From Geobacter sp. (GTDB taxonomy: Bacteria > Desulfobacterota > Desulfuromonadia > Geobacterales > Pseudopelobacteraceae): a DNA stretch of 15,987 nucleotides. The position numbers and the translations under genes are program-made. The stretch is taken from positions 1 to 15,987 of the forward strand of contig DAIERH010000030.1 in assembly GCA_027346925.1 (NCBI GenBank), in the 5' to 3' direction. A model generated the notes under the pieces. The model saw only the letters and a list, made by a program, of their open reading frames with translations, did not search any database and had not been told where the DNA came from. This document shows, piece by piece, positions 7,307-12,766 of the stretch (the stretch's first letter is position 1; each line of letters begins with the position of its first letter).

Positions 7307-8653
7307 TTGAGCGAAACAGCCAAGCAAAAAGTCAGCATGGTCAGCCTGGGGTGCCCCAAGAACCTGGTGGATGCCGAGGTGATGCTGGGGGTGCTCTCCA
7401 AACAGGAGTACGAGATCACGACCGACGAGCGTGACGCCGACATCATCATCGTCAACACCTGTTCATTCATCAAGGAGGCCAAACAGGAGAGCATCGACGC
7501 CATCCTGGACCTGGCCGAGCGCAAGCATGACGGCCGCTGCCACACCCTGATCGTCTCCGGCTGCCTGCCCCAGCGTTACCAGGAGGAACTGGCCCGGGAA
7601 CTGCCCGAGGTGGACATCTTCATCGGCACCGGCGATTATCCCCGCATTGCCGAGATCCTGGCCGAAAAGAGCGGTACGGAGGACCAGTTGCGCTACATCG
7701 GCGACCCGGACTACGTCTACGACGAGACCCTGCCGCGCCTCAATTCCTCGCCTGCCTGGTACTCCTACCTCAAGATCGGAGAAGGCTGCTCCAACTGCTG
7801 CTCCTATTGCATCATCCCCCAGTTGCGGGGCGCCTACCGCTCCCGGCCGCTGGACGCCCTGGTGGCTGAGGCCGAGCTATTGGCCGGCAGGGGTGTCAAG
7901 GAGCTGAACATCATCTCCCAGGACATCACCCGCTACGGCAGTGACCTGGACGACGGTTCCACCCTGGAGATACTGATCCGCCGCTTGGCGCTGATTGACG
8001 GCATCCGCTGGATTCGCCTGCTGTACGCCTATCCGGACGGAATCAGCGACAGCCTGATCGCCCTGATCCGGGATGAACCCAAGGTGTGCAACTACCTGGA
8101 CATCCCCATCCAGCACATCAGCGACCCGGTCCTCAAGCGCATGAAACGCCGCAGCAACAGCCGGCAGATCAGGGACCTGATCGGAAAACTGCGGAGCGAG
8201 ATCCCGGACATCGCACTGCGCACCTCGCTGATCGTCGGTTTCCCCGGCGAGACAGTGGATGACTTTAATGATCTGATGCAGTTCGTGGAGCAGACCAAGT
8301 TCGACCGCCTGGGGGTCTTCTGTTACTCCCGCGAGGAGGACACCCCTGCCGCCGCCATGCCAGAACAGGTTTCGGAGCGCATCAAGCGCGAGCGCTATCG
8401 CAAGCTGATGCGTGCCCAGGCCCGCCTCTCCTTCCGCCGCAACCGCGCCCTGATCGGCAGGACCGAGCAGGTGATCGTCGAGGGGTACAGCGAGGAGACC
8501 GAGTTGCTCCTCAAGGGGCGCTCCAGTCGCCAAGCCCCGGATATCGACGGCCAGGTCTACATAACCGCCGGCCAAGCCGACGTGGGCGATATCGTCCCGC
8601 TCAAAATCACCGACTCGTCGGATTACGACCTGATCGGCGAAATCATCGACTGA
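7307..8653 (+). CDS. rimO: Ribosomal protein S12 Asp methylthiotransferase RimO
   Basis: RimO is a radical-SAM enzyme that adds a methylthio group to a conserved aspartate of ribosomal protein S12. The 448-residue product has all expected parts. The N-terminal methylthiotransferase domain has three cluster-binding cysteines: C16 in SLGCPKN, C52 in NTCSF and C86 in SGCLPQR. The radical-SAM core carries the CxxxCxxC motif at C161, C165 and C168 (GEGCSNCCSYCIIP). The C-terminal TRAM domain spans about 385-447. PQLRGAYRSR after the SAM cluster is typical of RimO/MiaB enzymes. The start is probably TTG at 7307, with TGAGGA at 7296-7301. The only nearby ATG (residue 11) would remove the strand leading into the first cysteine motif. 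It is last in the rightward run and is followed at once by a hairpin terminator. Confidence 0.95.
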   Translation: MSETAKQKVSMVSLGCPKNLVDAEVMLGVLSKQEYEITTDERDADIIIVNTCSFIKEAKQESIDAILDLAERKHDGRCHTLIVSGCLPQRYQEELARELPEVDIFIGTGDYPRIAEILAEKSGTEDQLRYIGDPDYVYDETLPRLNSSPAWYSYLKIGEGCSNCCSYCIIPQLRGAYRSRPLDALVAEAELLAGRGVKELNIISQDITRYGSDLDDGSTLEILIRRLALIDGIRWIRLLYAYPDGISDSLIALIRDEPKVCNYLDIPIQHISDPVLKRMKRRSNSRQIRDLIGKLRSEIPDIALRTSLIVGFPGETVDDFNDLMQFVEQTKFDRLGVFCYSREEDTPAAAMPEQVSERIKRERYRKLMRAQARLSFRRNRALIGRTEQVIVEGYSEETELLLKGRSSRQAPDIDGQVYITAGQADVGDIVPLKITDSSDYDLIGEIID

Positions 8654-8658
8654 CAGAC

Positions 8659-8692
8659 AAGGGCAGGTTCCAGGACCTGCCCTTCCTCGTTT
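8659..8692 (+). terminator. Hairpin terminator after rimO
   Basis: AAGGGCAGGT (8659-8668) pairs perfectly with ACCTGCCCTT (8675-8684) around a 6-nt loop, starting 5 nt after the rimO stop. The downstream tract (CCTCGTTT) is a weak U-run, so termination may be partial. It is the only terminator-like structure I see from gatC to this point. Confidence 0.7.
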
Positions 8693-8719
8693 CCGTGTCG
8701 TCGGCCTCCCCCTTTTAAC

Positions 8720-8747
8720 TTGACAACCCATCCTTTTTCGGTATTAT
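8720..8747 (+). promoter_or_regulatory. Strong sigma-70 promoter of dksA
   Basis: TTGACA (8720-8725, perfect) is followed by a 16-bp spacer and TATTAT (8742-8747, 5 of 6). Transcription should start near 8754, giving a leader of about 40 nt to the preferred dksA ATG. It is the best-matching protein-gene promoter in the window and sits just past the rimO terminator. Confidence 0.8.
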
Positions 8748-8793
8748 TTGGCCGCCTTTACGGAGACCGACAGCCAAGGCTATGGAGCTATCA

Positions 8794-9231
8794 ATGGCAA
8801 CGAAACCGAGTAAAAAATGGAAAGAAATCAGTGACATTCTCCTGAAGATGAAGGAGGATACCCTGCGCGAGATACACAAGACTGTCAAGAGTGGCGCTGA
8901 AACCGTGGGGAGTGGGGAGCCGAGCGGCGACATCTACGACCAGGCATCGTCCGAACGGGACCGTGAACTGGGGTTGTTGCTGGGGGATCGCGAGCGGGAG
9001 AAACTGCACAGCATCGACGAGGCGCTGCTGCGTATCGAAGAAGGTGAATACGGCATCTGCGAGGAGTGCGAGGAGGAGATCCCCCTCGGCCGCCTCAAGG
9101 CCATGCCCTTTGCCCGTCACTGCGTCAAATGCAAGGCCGACCTGGAAAAGCTTCAGGCCCAGACCCGACGCTTCGAGGAGGAGAGGGCCTATCGGGAGAT
9201 CCCCCTCGGCAGCGAGGAAGAAGAAGCCTGA
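8794..9231 (+). CDS. dksA: DksA/TraR-family RNA polymerase-binding regulator
   Basis: DksA-type proteins insert a coiled coil into the RNA polymerase secondary channel and, with ppGpp, tune rRNA, tRNA and amino-acid promoters. The product (145 residues from the preferred start) has the long N-terminal coiled coil. The tip motif DxxDxA is present as D46-I-Y-D49-Q-A51, the residues known to matter in E. coli DksA. A C4 zinc finger follows at C89, C92, C110 and C113. The C-terminal helix is acidic (SEEEEA end). An in-frame ATG at 8782 would add four residues; I prefer 8794 because GGAG (8785-8788) is spaced well for it. The gene has its own promoter and appears monocistronic. It meets the downstream leftward gene tail-to-tail with 3 bp between stop codons and no terminator visible between them. 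Confidence 0.93.
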   Translation: MATKPSKKWKEISDILLKMKEDTLREIHKTVKSGAETVGSGEPSGDIYDQASSERDRELGLLLGDREREKLHSIDEALLRIEEGEYGICEECEEEIPLGRLKAMPFARHCVKCKADLEKLQAQTRRFEEERAYREIPLGSEEEEA

Positions 9232-9234
9232 CTG

Positions 9235-10380
9235 CTACAGGAAACGCCGCTTCTTCATCAGCAGCGCGGCGATATTCAGCATGACTCCCCGCCGTTGTTC
9301 CATGGCGTCATGGGGACAGAGTTCGCGACAGCACCAGCAACGGATACAGCGCCCTTGGTCAACCGCCAGGGCGCTGTTTGTCATGGTGATGGCCTTGGGC
9401 GGACAGGCATCCCGGCACACACCGCACAATCGGCATCCTTTACCCGCAGCCGGCCGCGGCATGAGGTGGTTGCGCAGCCCTTGCTTCAGGAAACGTGGCA
9501 GGCCGAACTGCACATCCAGTCCAGCGGGAAGCCTGAATGGGCGTTGCCGCACATCATCCGGACGAGCGCCGATCACCTCCACATCCTCCCAGTTGCTTCC
9601 CGGTAGCCCCATCCTGCGTGCCTCCCGCTCCACAGGCAACAGGTCGGCGGGTATCCCCGCCAGTCGGGCAGCGACCATATCAACCGCCACCGGGTTGATC
9701 CCGGCCAGCAACGCTCCCACCCGCAAGGGATCGCCGTTTCCGGGTCCGTTCCCCTCCATGGCCCAGACAGCGTCCACGATGTTCAACACTGGCCTTTTCA
9801 ACAGATATATCTCCAAGAGCAACCGGGCAAACAGTTCCCGCGATGTTCCCGCCTTGAGGTGCCAGGCCGGCTTCTCCGCACCCACCACCGCGCCGAAGAG
9901 ATTCTTCACGGCACAGGTCATGGTCATCATCTCGTGGGTCTTCAGCTTGGGCAGGTTGATGATCTTGTCCGCCTCCCAGTAGGCCCGGGCCACGGCAATC
10001 CGTCGAAAGGTGCCCGTACCCTGCCGCTCGGCGGTGTCGTCAAACGGTGCGAGCCTGGCGCCGCTTTCCTGGGCGGCCCGCCAGATGCCGCTCCGTTCGG
10101 CCACCCGCCGGAATCCGCCAAGACCGGGGCTGTCGCCGATCAGCACCTCGCATCCCGCACCTCTCGCCAGTTCCGCCACAACCTGCACCAGCGTCGGATG
10201 GGTCGTGACCGCTGCTTCGGGCGGCTTGGCCGCCAGCATATTCGGCTTGAGCAGCACCCGCTCGCCCGGCCCCACAAAATGCTCGATCCCTCCCAGCGGC
10301 TTCAGGAGTGACACCACGGCATCCCGCATCATTTGGTAATCATACGTCTCGCATTGCCCGATGGAAACCTGCTCTCTCAC
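9235..10380 (-). CDS. DUF362 domain protein with two C-terminal [4Fe-4S] sites
   Basis: This is a 381-residue cytoplasmic protein. Residues about 1-300 form a DUF362 domain, recognisable by RVLLKPNML near 41-49, the THP motif near 60, an INLPKLKTHEMMTMTCAVKN-type stretch near 140-160, and GINPVAVDMVAARLAG near 228-243. A bacterial ferredoxin-like domain follows with two CxxCxxCxxxCP motifs: C316/C319/C322/C326 and C345/C348/C351/C355, with one extra cysteine at 350. DUF362-ferredoxin proteins are common in anaerobes and their biochemical role is not settled; electron transfer is inferred from the clusters. The start is GTG (10378-10380) with AGAGG upstream on the coding strand. It is divergent from the tRNA-Lys promoter and convergent with dksA. 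No partner gene is adjacent to suggest a substrate. Confidence 0.9.
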   Translation of the reverse strand: MREQVSIGQCETYDYQMMRDAVVSLLKPLGGIEHFVGPGERVLLKPNMLAAKPPEAAVTTHPTLVQVVAELARGAGCEVLIGDSPGLGGFRRVAERSGIWRAAQESGARLAPFDDTAERQGTGTFRRIAVARAYWEADKIINLPKLKTHEMMTMTCAVKNLFGAVVGAEKPAWHLKAGTSRELFARLLLEIYLLKRPVLNIVDAVWAMEGNGPGNGDPLRVGALLAGINPVAVDMVAARLAGIPADLLPVEREARRMGLPGSNWEDVEVIGARPDDVRQRPFRLPAGLDVQFGLPRFLKQGLRNHLMPRPAAGKGCRLCGVCRDACPPKAITMTNSALAVDQGRCIRCWCCRELCPHDAMEQRRGVMLNIAALLMKKRRFL

Positions 10381-10400
10381 GCCGACCTCTCATCCCGGCA

Positions 10401-10461
10401 GCGAACCGGTGTTCGCCCAATATCCTGGTATTTGCCACATGCAACCGGCACCCATGGGCGA
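10401..10461 (-). promoter_or_regulatory. Structured 5' leader of the DUF362 gene
   Basis: Two inverted repeats lie between the predicted transcription start and the start codon. A perfect 6-bp hairpin with a 4-nt loop, GCGAAC/GTTCGC (10401-10406/10411-10416), lies about 20 nt before the GTG. TCGCCCA/TGGGCGA (10413-10419/10455-10461) would join the leader's 5' end to the same region. The two overlap and so exclude each other in part. Whether this is regulatory is inference. Confidence 0.3.
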
Positions 10462-10468
10462 TATCCAC

Positions 10469-10498
10469 AGCGTACGTGTCCAAAGGAATCGCTGTCAA
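10469..10498 (-). promoter_or_regulatory. Candidate promoter of the DUF362 gene
   Basis: On the minus strand a perfect TTGACA (10493-10498) is followed by an 18-bp spacer and TACGCT (10469-10474), a weak -10. Transcription would begin near 10462, leaving an untranslated leader of about 80 nt. Its -35 is only about 25 bp from that of the divergent tRNA-Lys promoter. Confidence 0.45.
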
Positions 10499-10522
10499 CT
10501 TCAAAACAGCCCAAAATAATTA

Positions 10523-10551
10523 TTGACTCTCCAAGCATTCTGATGTAAATA
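10523..10551 (+). promoter_or_regulatory. Promoter of tRNA-Lys(TTT)
   Basis: TTGACT (10523-10528), a 17-bp spacer and TAAATA (10546-10551) lie 14 bp before the mature tRNA. The upstream sequence is A/T-rich, resembling an UP element. The string TATTGACTC (10521-10529, reading TATTGACTCT) recurs at the tRNA-Glu promoter, which supports both as a matched pair of stable-RNA promoters. Confidence 0.65.
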
Positions 10552-10564
10552 GTTTATTCTCTTT

Positions 10565-10640
10565 GAGCCGCTAGCTCAGTCGGTAGAGCACCTGACTTTT
10601 AATCAGGTGGTCGTTGGTTCGACCCCAACGCGGCTCACCA
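10565..10640 (+). tRNA. tRNA-Lys (anticodon TTT)
   Basis: This is a 76-nt cloverleaf. The acceptor stem GAGCCGC (10565-10571) pairs with GCGGCTC (10630-10636), followed by discriminator A and an encoded CCA (10638-10640). The anticodon stem CCTGA/TCAGG encloses CTTTTAA, giving anticodon TTT at 10598-10600. The D-arm has TAGCTCAGTCGGTAGAGC, and the T-arm is GTTGG-TTCGACC-CCAAC. It reads AAA and AAG lysine codons. It has its own promoter, and a strong terminator follows 7 nt downstream. Confidence 0.97.
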
Positions 10641-10647
10641 AAAAATC

Positions 10648-10688
10648 CGAGGGGTTACGGCCTTACAGCCTGACCCCTCGTTTTTTTT
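10648..10688 (+). terminator. Rho-independent terminator after tRNA-Lys(TTT)
   Basis: CGAGGGGTTA (10648-10657) pairs with TGACCCCTCG (10671-10680) with one G-U pair, and eight T residues follow (10681-10688). An A-run (10638-10645 region) precedes the stem. The terminator ends only 10 bp before the next tRNA gene. Confidence 0.9.
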
Positions 10689-10698
10689 CGCGTAATCA

Positions 10699-10774
10699 GG
10701 GCATATAGCTTAGCTGGTAGAGCAGCCGACTCTTAATCGGCAGGTCCTTGGTTCGATCCCAAGTATGCCCACCA
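10699..10774 (+). tRNA. tRNA-Lys (anticodon CTT)
   Basis: This is a 76-nt cloverleaf. The acceptor stem GGGCATA (10699-10705) pairs with TATGCCC (10764-10770), followed by A and encoded CCA (10772-10774). The anticodon stem GCCGA/TCGGC encloses CTCTTAA, giving anticodon CTT at 10732-10734, which reads AAG. The T-arm is CTTGG-TTCGATC-CCAAG. No promoter fits in the 10 bp between the preceding terminator and this gene, so expression probably depends on readthrough from tRNA-Lys(TTT). A terminator follows. Confidence 0.97.
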
Positions 10775-10779
10775 CTCCA

Positions 10780-10822
10780 CAAGGGGACTGGCGACATGGT
10801 CAGCCCCCTTGTTTTGTTTTTT
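10780..10822 (+). terminator. Rho-independent terminator after tRNA-Lys(CTT)
   Basis: CAAGGGGACTG (10780-10790) pairs with CAGCCCCCTTG (10801-10811) with a single A-C mismatch and a 10-nt loop. A T-rich tract (TTTGTTTTTTT, 10812-10822) follows. The 75 bp after it up to the next promoter hold only A-rich sequence with no gene. Confidence 0.85.
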
Positions 10823-10897
10823 TCATGCCGGGTAGCAGACCAAATAACCGAGGGGCAGAAAAACTTCCTAGCAAAAAAACAGGGGCCAAAAAAAATA

Positions 10898-10926
10898 TTG
10901 ACTCATCGAAAGATTTGCTGTATCTA
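10898..10926 (+). promoter_or_regulatory. Promoter of tRNA-Glu
   Basis: TTGACT (10898-10903), an exact 17-bp spacer and TATCTA (10921-10926) are preceded by A-tracts (10873-10879 and 10889-10895), resembling an UP element. The -35 context TATTGACTC is shared with the tRNA-Lys promoter. Transcription would begin near 10933, just before the structured leader. Confidence 0.65.
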
Positions 10927-10933
10927 GTTAGGT

Positions 10934-10986
10934 CTATCGCGTCGTCAATTGGGCCATGTGTCGCCAGAGCGGCACGGACGCGATAG
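10934..10986 (+). other. Nested hairpins in the tRNA-Glu 5' leader
   Basis: A perfect 10-bp inverted repeat, CTATCGCGTC (10934-10943) and GACGCGATAG (10977-10986), encloses an inner hairpin GTGTCGC/GCGGCAC (10958-10964/10969-10975, one T-G wobble, loop CAGA). The structure begins about where the transcript should start and ends 11 nt before the mature tRNA 5' end. GACGCG (10977-10982) can instead pair with CGCGTC (10995-11000), which overlaps the tRNA's first three bases. The function is unknown: it could be a processing signal, a leader RNA with its own fate, or an RNase-resistant 5' cap structure. Confidence 0.5.
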
Positions 10987-10997
10987 TACCCACACGC

Positions 10998-11075
<78 letters not shown>

Positions 11076-11084
11076 AATTCATCG

Positions 11085-11119
11085 AATCTGAGTATCCCGT
11101 CGGGGTACTCAGATTTTTT
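11085..11119 (+). terminator. Rho-independent terminator after tRNA-Glu
   Basis: AATCTGAGTA (11085-11094) pairs perfectly with TACTCAGATT (11106-11115). The stem extends inward through TCCC/GGGG to a 3-nt loop (11099-11101), giving about 14 bp in all, and a T-run follows directly (11114-11119). It is the strongest hairpin in the tRNA cluster. Confidence 0.92.
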
Positions 11120-11222
11120 ATTACTGCCCCCCCCAATTTTGGATCGCGGTCACGGGAGCCTCCTCTACGTCGTTTTCCCGTCTTTCCCACCCATGCCGAT
11201 ACAGGCGTTAAACGAGGTCTCC

Positions 11223-11546
11223 ATGGCGATTGAAATCAGGGAATCGGATATCAAGGTGGAGTTTTACCGTGCCTCGGGCCCGGGTGGACAGCACCGGAAC
11301 ACAACCGACTCTGCGGTACGCATCCGTCATCTCCCCACAGGCATCGTGGCGCAGGCCTGCGAGAGCCGCTCGCAGACCCAGAACCGTGAAACAGCCCTGA
11401 AGCGCCTGCAGCAGGCGCTGGAGAGACTCGAACGAAAGATCAAGAAACGCATCGCAACCAACGTGCCGCGCAGGGCCAAGGAAAAACGGCTGTCGGAGAA
11501 ACGGATCACGTCTGAGAAGAAACGGCTGCGATCGGGCGTTGAGTGA
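11223..11546 (+). CDS. Small release-factor-like GGQ protein (candidate ribosome-rescue factor)
   Basis: This 107-residue protein consists almost entirely of a class-I release-factor catalytic domain. The segment SGPGGQHRNTTDSAVRI carries the GGQ motif at residues 21-23, which in this family triggers peptidyl-tRNA hydrolysis in the ribosomal centre. The stretch HLPTGIVAQACESRSQTQN follows. The last 30 or so residues are strongly basic and predicted helical (RRAKEKRLSEKR, then KKRLRSG). There is no codon-recognition domain. By analogy with ArfB/YaeJ and mitochondrial MTRFR it may free stalled ribosomes. The residues around GGQ resemble RF1/RF2 (NTTDSAVRI) more than ArfB, with Arg replacing the usual Val after GGQH. 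The start is ATG 11223 with GAGG at 11214-11217; ATG 11193 is a less likely alternative. It stands alone after the tRNA-Glu terminator, so its promoter must lie in 11120-11210, where I see no clear one. Confidence 0.82.
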   Translation: MAIEIRESDIKVEFYRASGPGGQHRNTTDSAVRIRHLPTGIVAQACESRSQTQNRETALKRLQQALERLERKIKKRIATNVPRRAKEKRLSEKRITSEKKRLRSGVE

Positions 11547-11600
11547 CGCAGCACAACCCCTACAGGCTGGCATGGCATGGCAAGGTATGGCACTTCGGCG

Positions 11601-12098
11601 CTACCGATCAAACCGCCCGGCGCAATCGCGTTCATCGCCACGAATCTTCTCCACCGCATGGGGGATTACCGGCCAGGCCGCCTCCAGATTTTCCAATGCA
11701 GCCTTAGGGCTTCCGGGCAGATTGATGATCAATGTCCGGCTGCGGATCGCGGCCATGGCCCGGGACAGCGACGCCATAGGGGTCTTCTCCAGGCTCTTCA
11801 GACGCATCAACTCACCGATACCCGGAATTAGCCGCTCCGCCACCCGCTGGGTGGCTTCGGGGGTCACATCACGGGGCGAAACCCCCGTACCGCCCGTGGT
11901 AAGGATCAAGTCGGCCAGATCACTGTCGGCCCATTCCGCCAGGGTCGCAATAATCGTTTCCACATCATCGGGTATGATCAGCGACCGTGCCGTGCTCACC
12001 CCCTTTTCCGCGAGCCATGCCGCCAAGGCCGGCCCGCTCTCATCGACGCGCGCGCCAGCCGCACCCTTATCGCTCAAGGTCAGGATAGCCGCCTTCAT
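11601..12098 (-). CDS. mog: Molybdopterin adenylyltransferase (MogA/MoaB family)
   Basis: Mog proteins adenylate molybdopterin to prepare it for molybdate insertion. The 165-residue product has the MoCF-biosynthesis fold signature. It starts KAAILTLSDKG, has the conserved aspartates near D44/D45, and the motif LTTGGTGVSPRDVTPEAT (68-83) with catalytic-site D77. LPGSPKAALENL comes near the end. SLSRAMAAIRSRTLI agrees with MogA rather than MoeA. The ATG (12096-12098) overlaps the moaC stop codon in an ATGA arrangement, with a GGAGG site inside the moaC 3' end, so translation is likely coupled. Together with moaC it supplies Mo/W cofactor enzymes elsewhere in the genome. The 3' side is convergent with the GGQ protein gene, with 54 bp between and no terminator seen. 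Confidence 0.92.
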   Translation of the reverse strand: MKAAILTLSDKGAAGARVDESGPALAAWLAEKGVSTARSLIIPDDVETIIATLAEWADSDLADLILTTGGTGVSPRDVTPEATQRVAERLIPGIGELMRLKSLEKTPMASLSRAMAAIRSRTLIINLPGSPKAALENLEAAWPVIPHAVEKIRGDERDCAGRFDR

Positions 12099-12577
12099 CT
12101 CCCCTCCTCCCGGCGATATACGCCGCTCTTGCCGCCTTCCTTGTACAGCAGCTTGATCTCGCCTATGACTATGGACTTGTCGCTTCCCTTGCACATATCA
12201 TAGATAGTCAGCGCTGCCACGGCCGCCCCGGTCATGGCCTCCATCTCCACCCCGGTCCGCTCGAAGGCCCGCACCGTGCACTGTACGGTTATCCGCCCCG
12301 TCGTGCCGTCCAGTGCAAAATCTATGGCCACGGAGTGCAGGGCCAGCGGGTGGGAAAGGGGGATCAGTTCCGGGGTCTTCTTGGCCGCCACAATGCCGGC
12401 CAGGCGCGATACTCCGAGCACATCCCCCTTGGCAACGCCACCTCCCCGGATGGCGGCCAGCAACTCGGGCGAAAGCCGTACCACTGCTTCGGCTACGGCT
12501 GTGCGCAGGGTGGGCTGTTTGGCACTCACATCCACCATCACCGCATTGCCGTGCTCATCGAAATGATTGAAATTCAT
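12095..12577 (-). CDS. moaC: Cyclic pyranopterin monophosphate synthase MoaC
   Basis: MoaC converts 3',8-cyclo-7,8-dihydro-GTP, made by MoaA, to cyclic pyranopterin monophosphate, the first stable molybdenum-cofactor intermediate. The 160-residue product has the normal length and all known active-site residues by alignment with E. coli MoaC: K50 (VAKGDVLGVSRLAGI), H76 (LIPLSHPL), E111/E113 (GVEMEAMTGA), and D127/K130 (YDMCKGSDK). The start chosen, ATG 12577, is preceded by GGGAGCGGA; an upstream in-frame ATG at 12610 would add 11 non-family residues. It overlaps mog by 4 bp. A dyad-symmetric sequence lies about 45-75 bp upstream, possibly an operator. moaA is not in the window. Confidence 0.95.
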   Translation of the reverse strand: MNFNHFDEHGNAVMVDVSAKQPTLRTAVAEAVVRLSPELLAAIRGGGVAKGDVLGVSRLAGIVAAKKTPELIPLSHPLALHSVAIDFALDGTTGRITVQCTVRAFERTGVEMEAMTGAAVAALTIYDMCKGSDKSIVIGEIKLLYKEGGKSGVYRREEGR

Positions 12578-12619
12578 GATTCCGCTCCCTTTGTCGTGAG
12601 CCTGCAACACCTATGGAAT

Positions 12620-12654
12620 AACGGAGCAGCGATACGTTCCAACGTTACTCCGTT
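12620..12654. promoter_or_regulatory. Nested dyad upstream of moaC (candidate operator or leader hairpin)
   Basis: AACGGAG (12620-12626) and CTCCGTT (12648-12654) form a perfect 7-bp inverted repeat around a 21-bp centre. The centre contains ACGTT-CC-AACGT (12634-12645). It lies in the 5' region of moaC-mog, where a regulator of Mo-cofactor genes could bind. No T-run follows, so it is not a terminator. It does not match the ModE box I know, and no strong promoter is visible around it. Confidence 0.35.
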
Positions 12655-12702
12655 GCCCTGTGTCTCAAAGGCAGTGTAACCCCAAACGCCGTATTTGAGT
12701 AT

Positions 12703-12738
12703 AAAGAAATAGGGCGTGATTCTTACCACGCCCTATTT
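12703..12738 (-). terminator. Hairpin terminator after purA
   Basis: On the minus strand, AAATAGGGCGTG (complement of 12727-12738) pairs perfectly over 12 bp with CACGCCCTATTT (complement of 12707-12718) around an 8-nt loop, and CTTTAT follows. It starts 28 bp after the purA stop codon and separates the hisZ-purA unit from moaC-mog. Confidence 0.85.
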
Positions 12739-12766
12739 GTAACTACCGATTTCCCATTGCGGCAAG

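Noticed and set aside
8891..9982. Plus-strand open frame of 363 codons spanning dksA and the DUF362 gene
   Set aside because: It is out of frame with dksA and antisense to DUF362. Its Arg/Ser/Pro-rich composition is that of a GC-rich shadow.
11563..11591. TGGCATGGCATGGCAAGGTATGGC stretch between the GGQ gene and mog as a repeat array (three short GGCAT/GGC units)
   Set aside because: Only two or three imperfect 5-bp units; too short to separate from chance.
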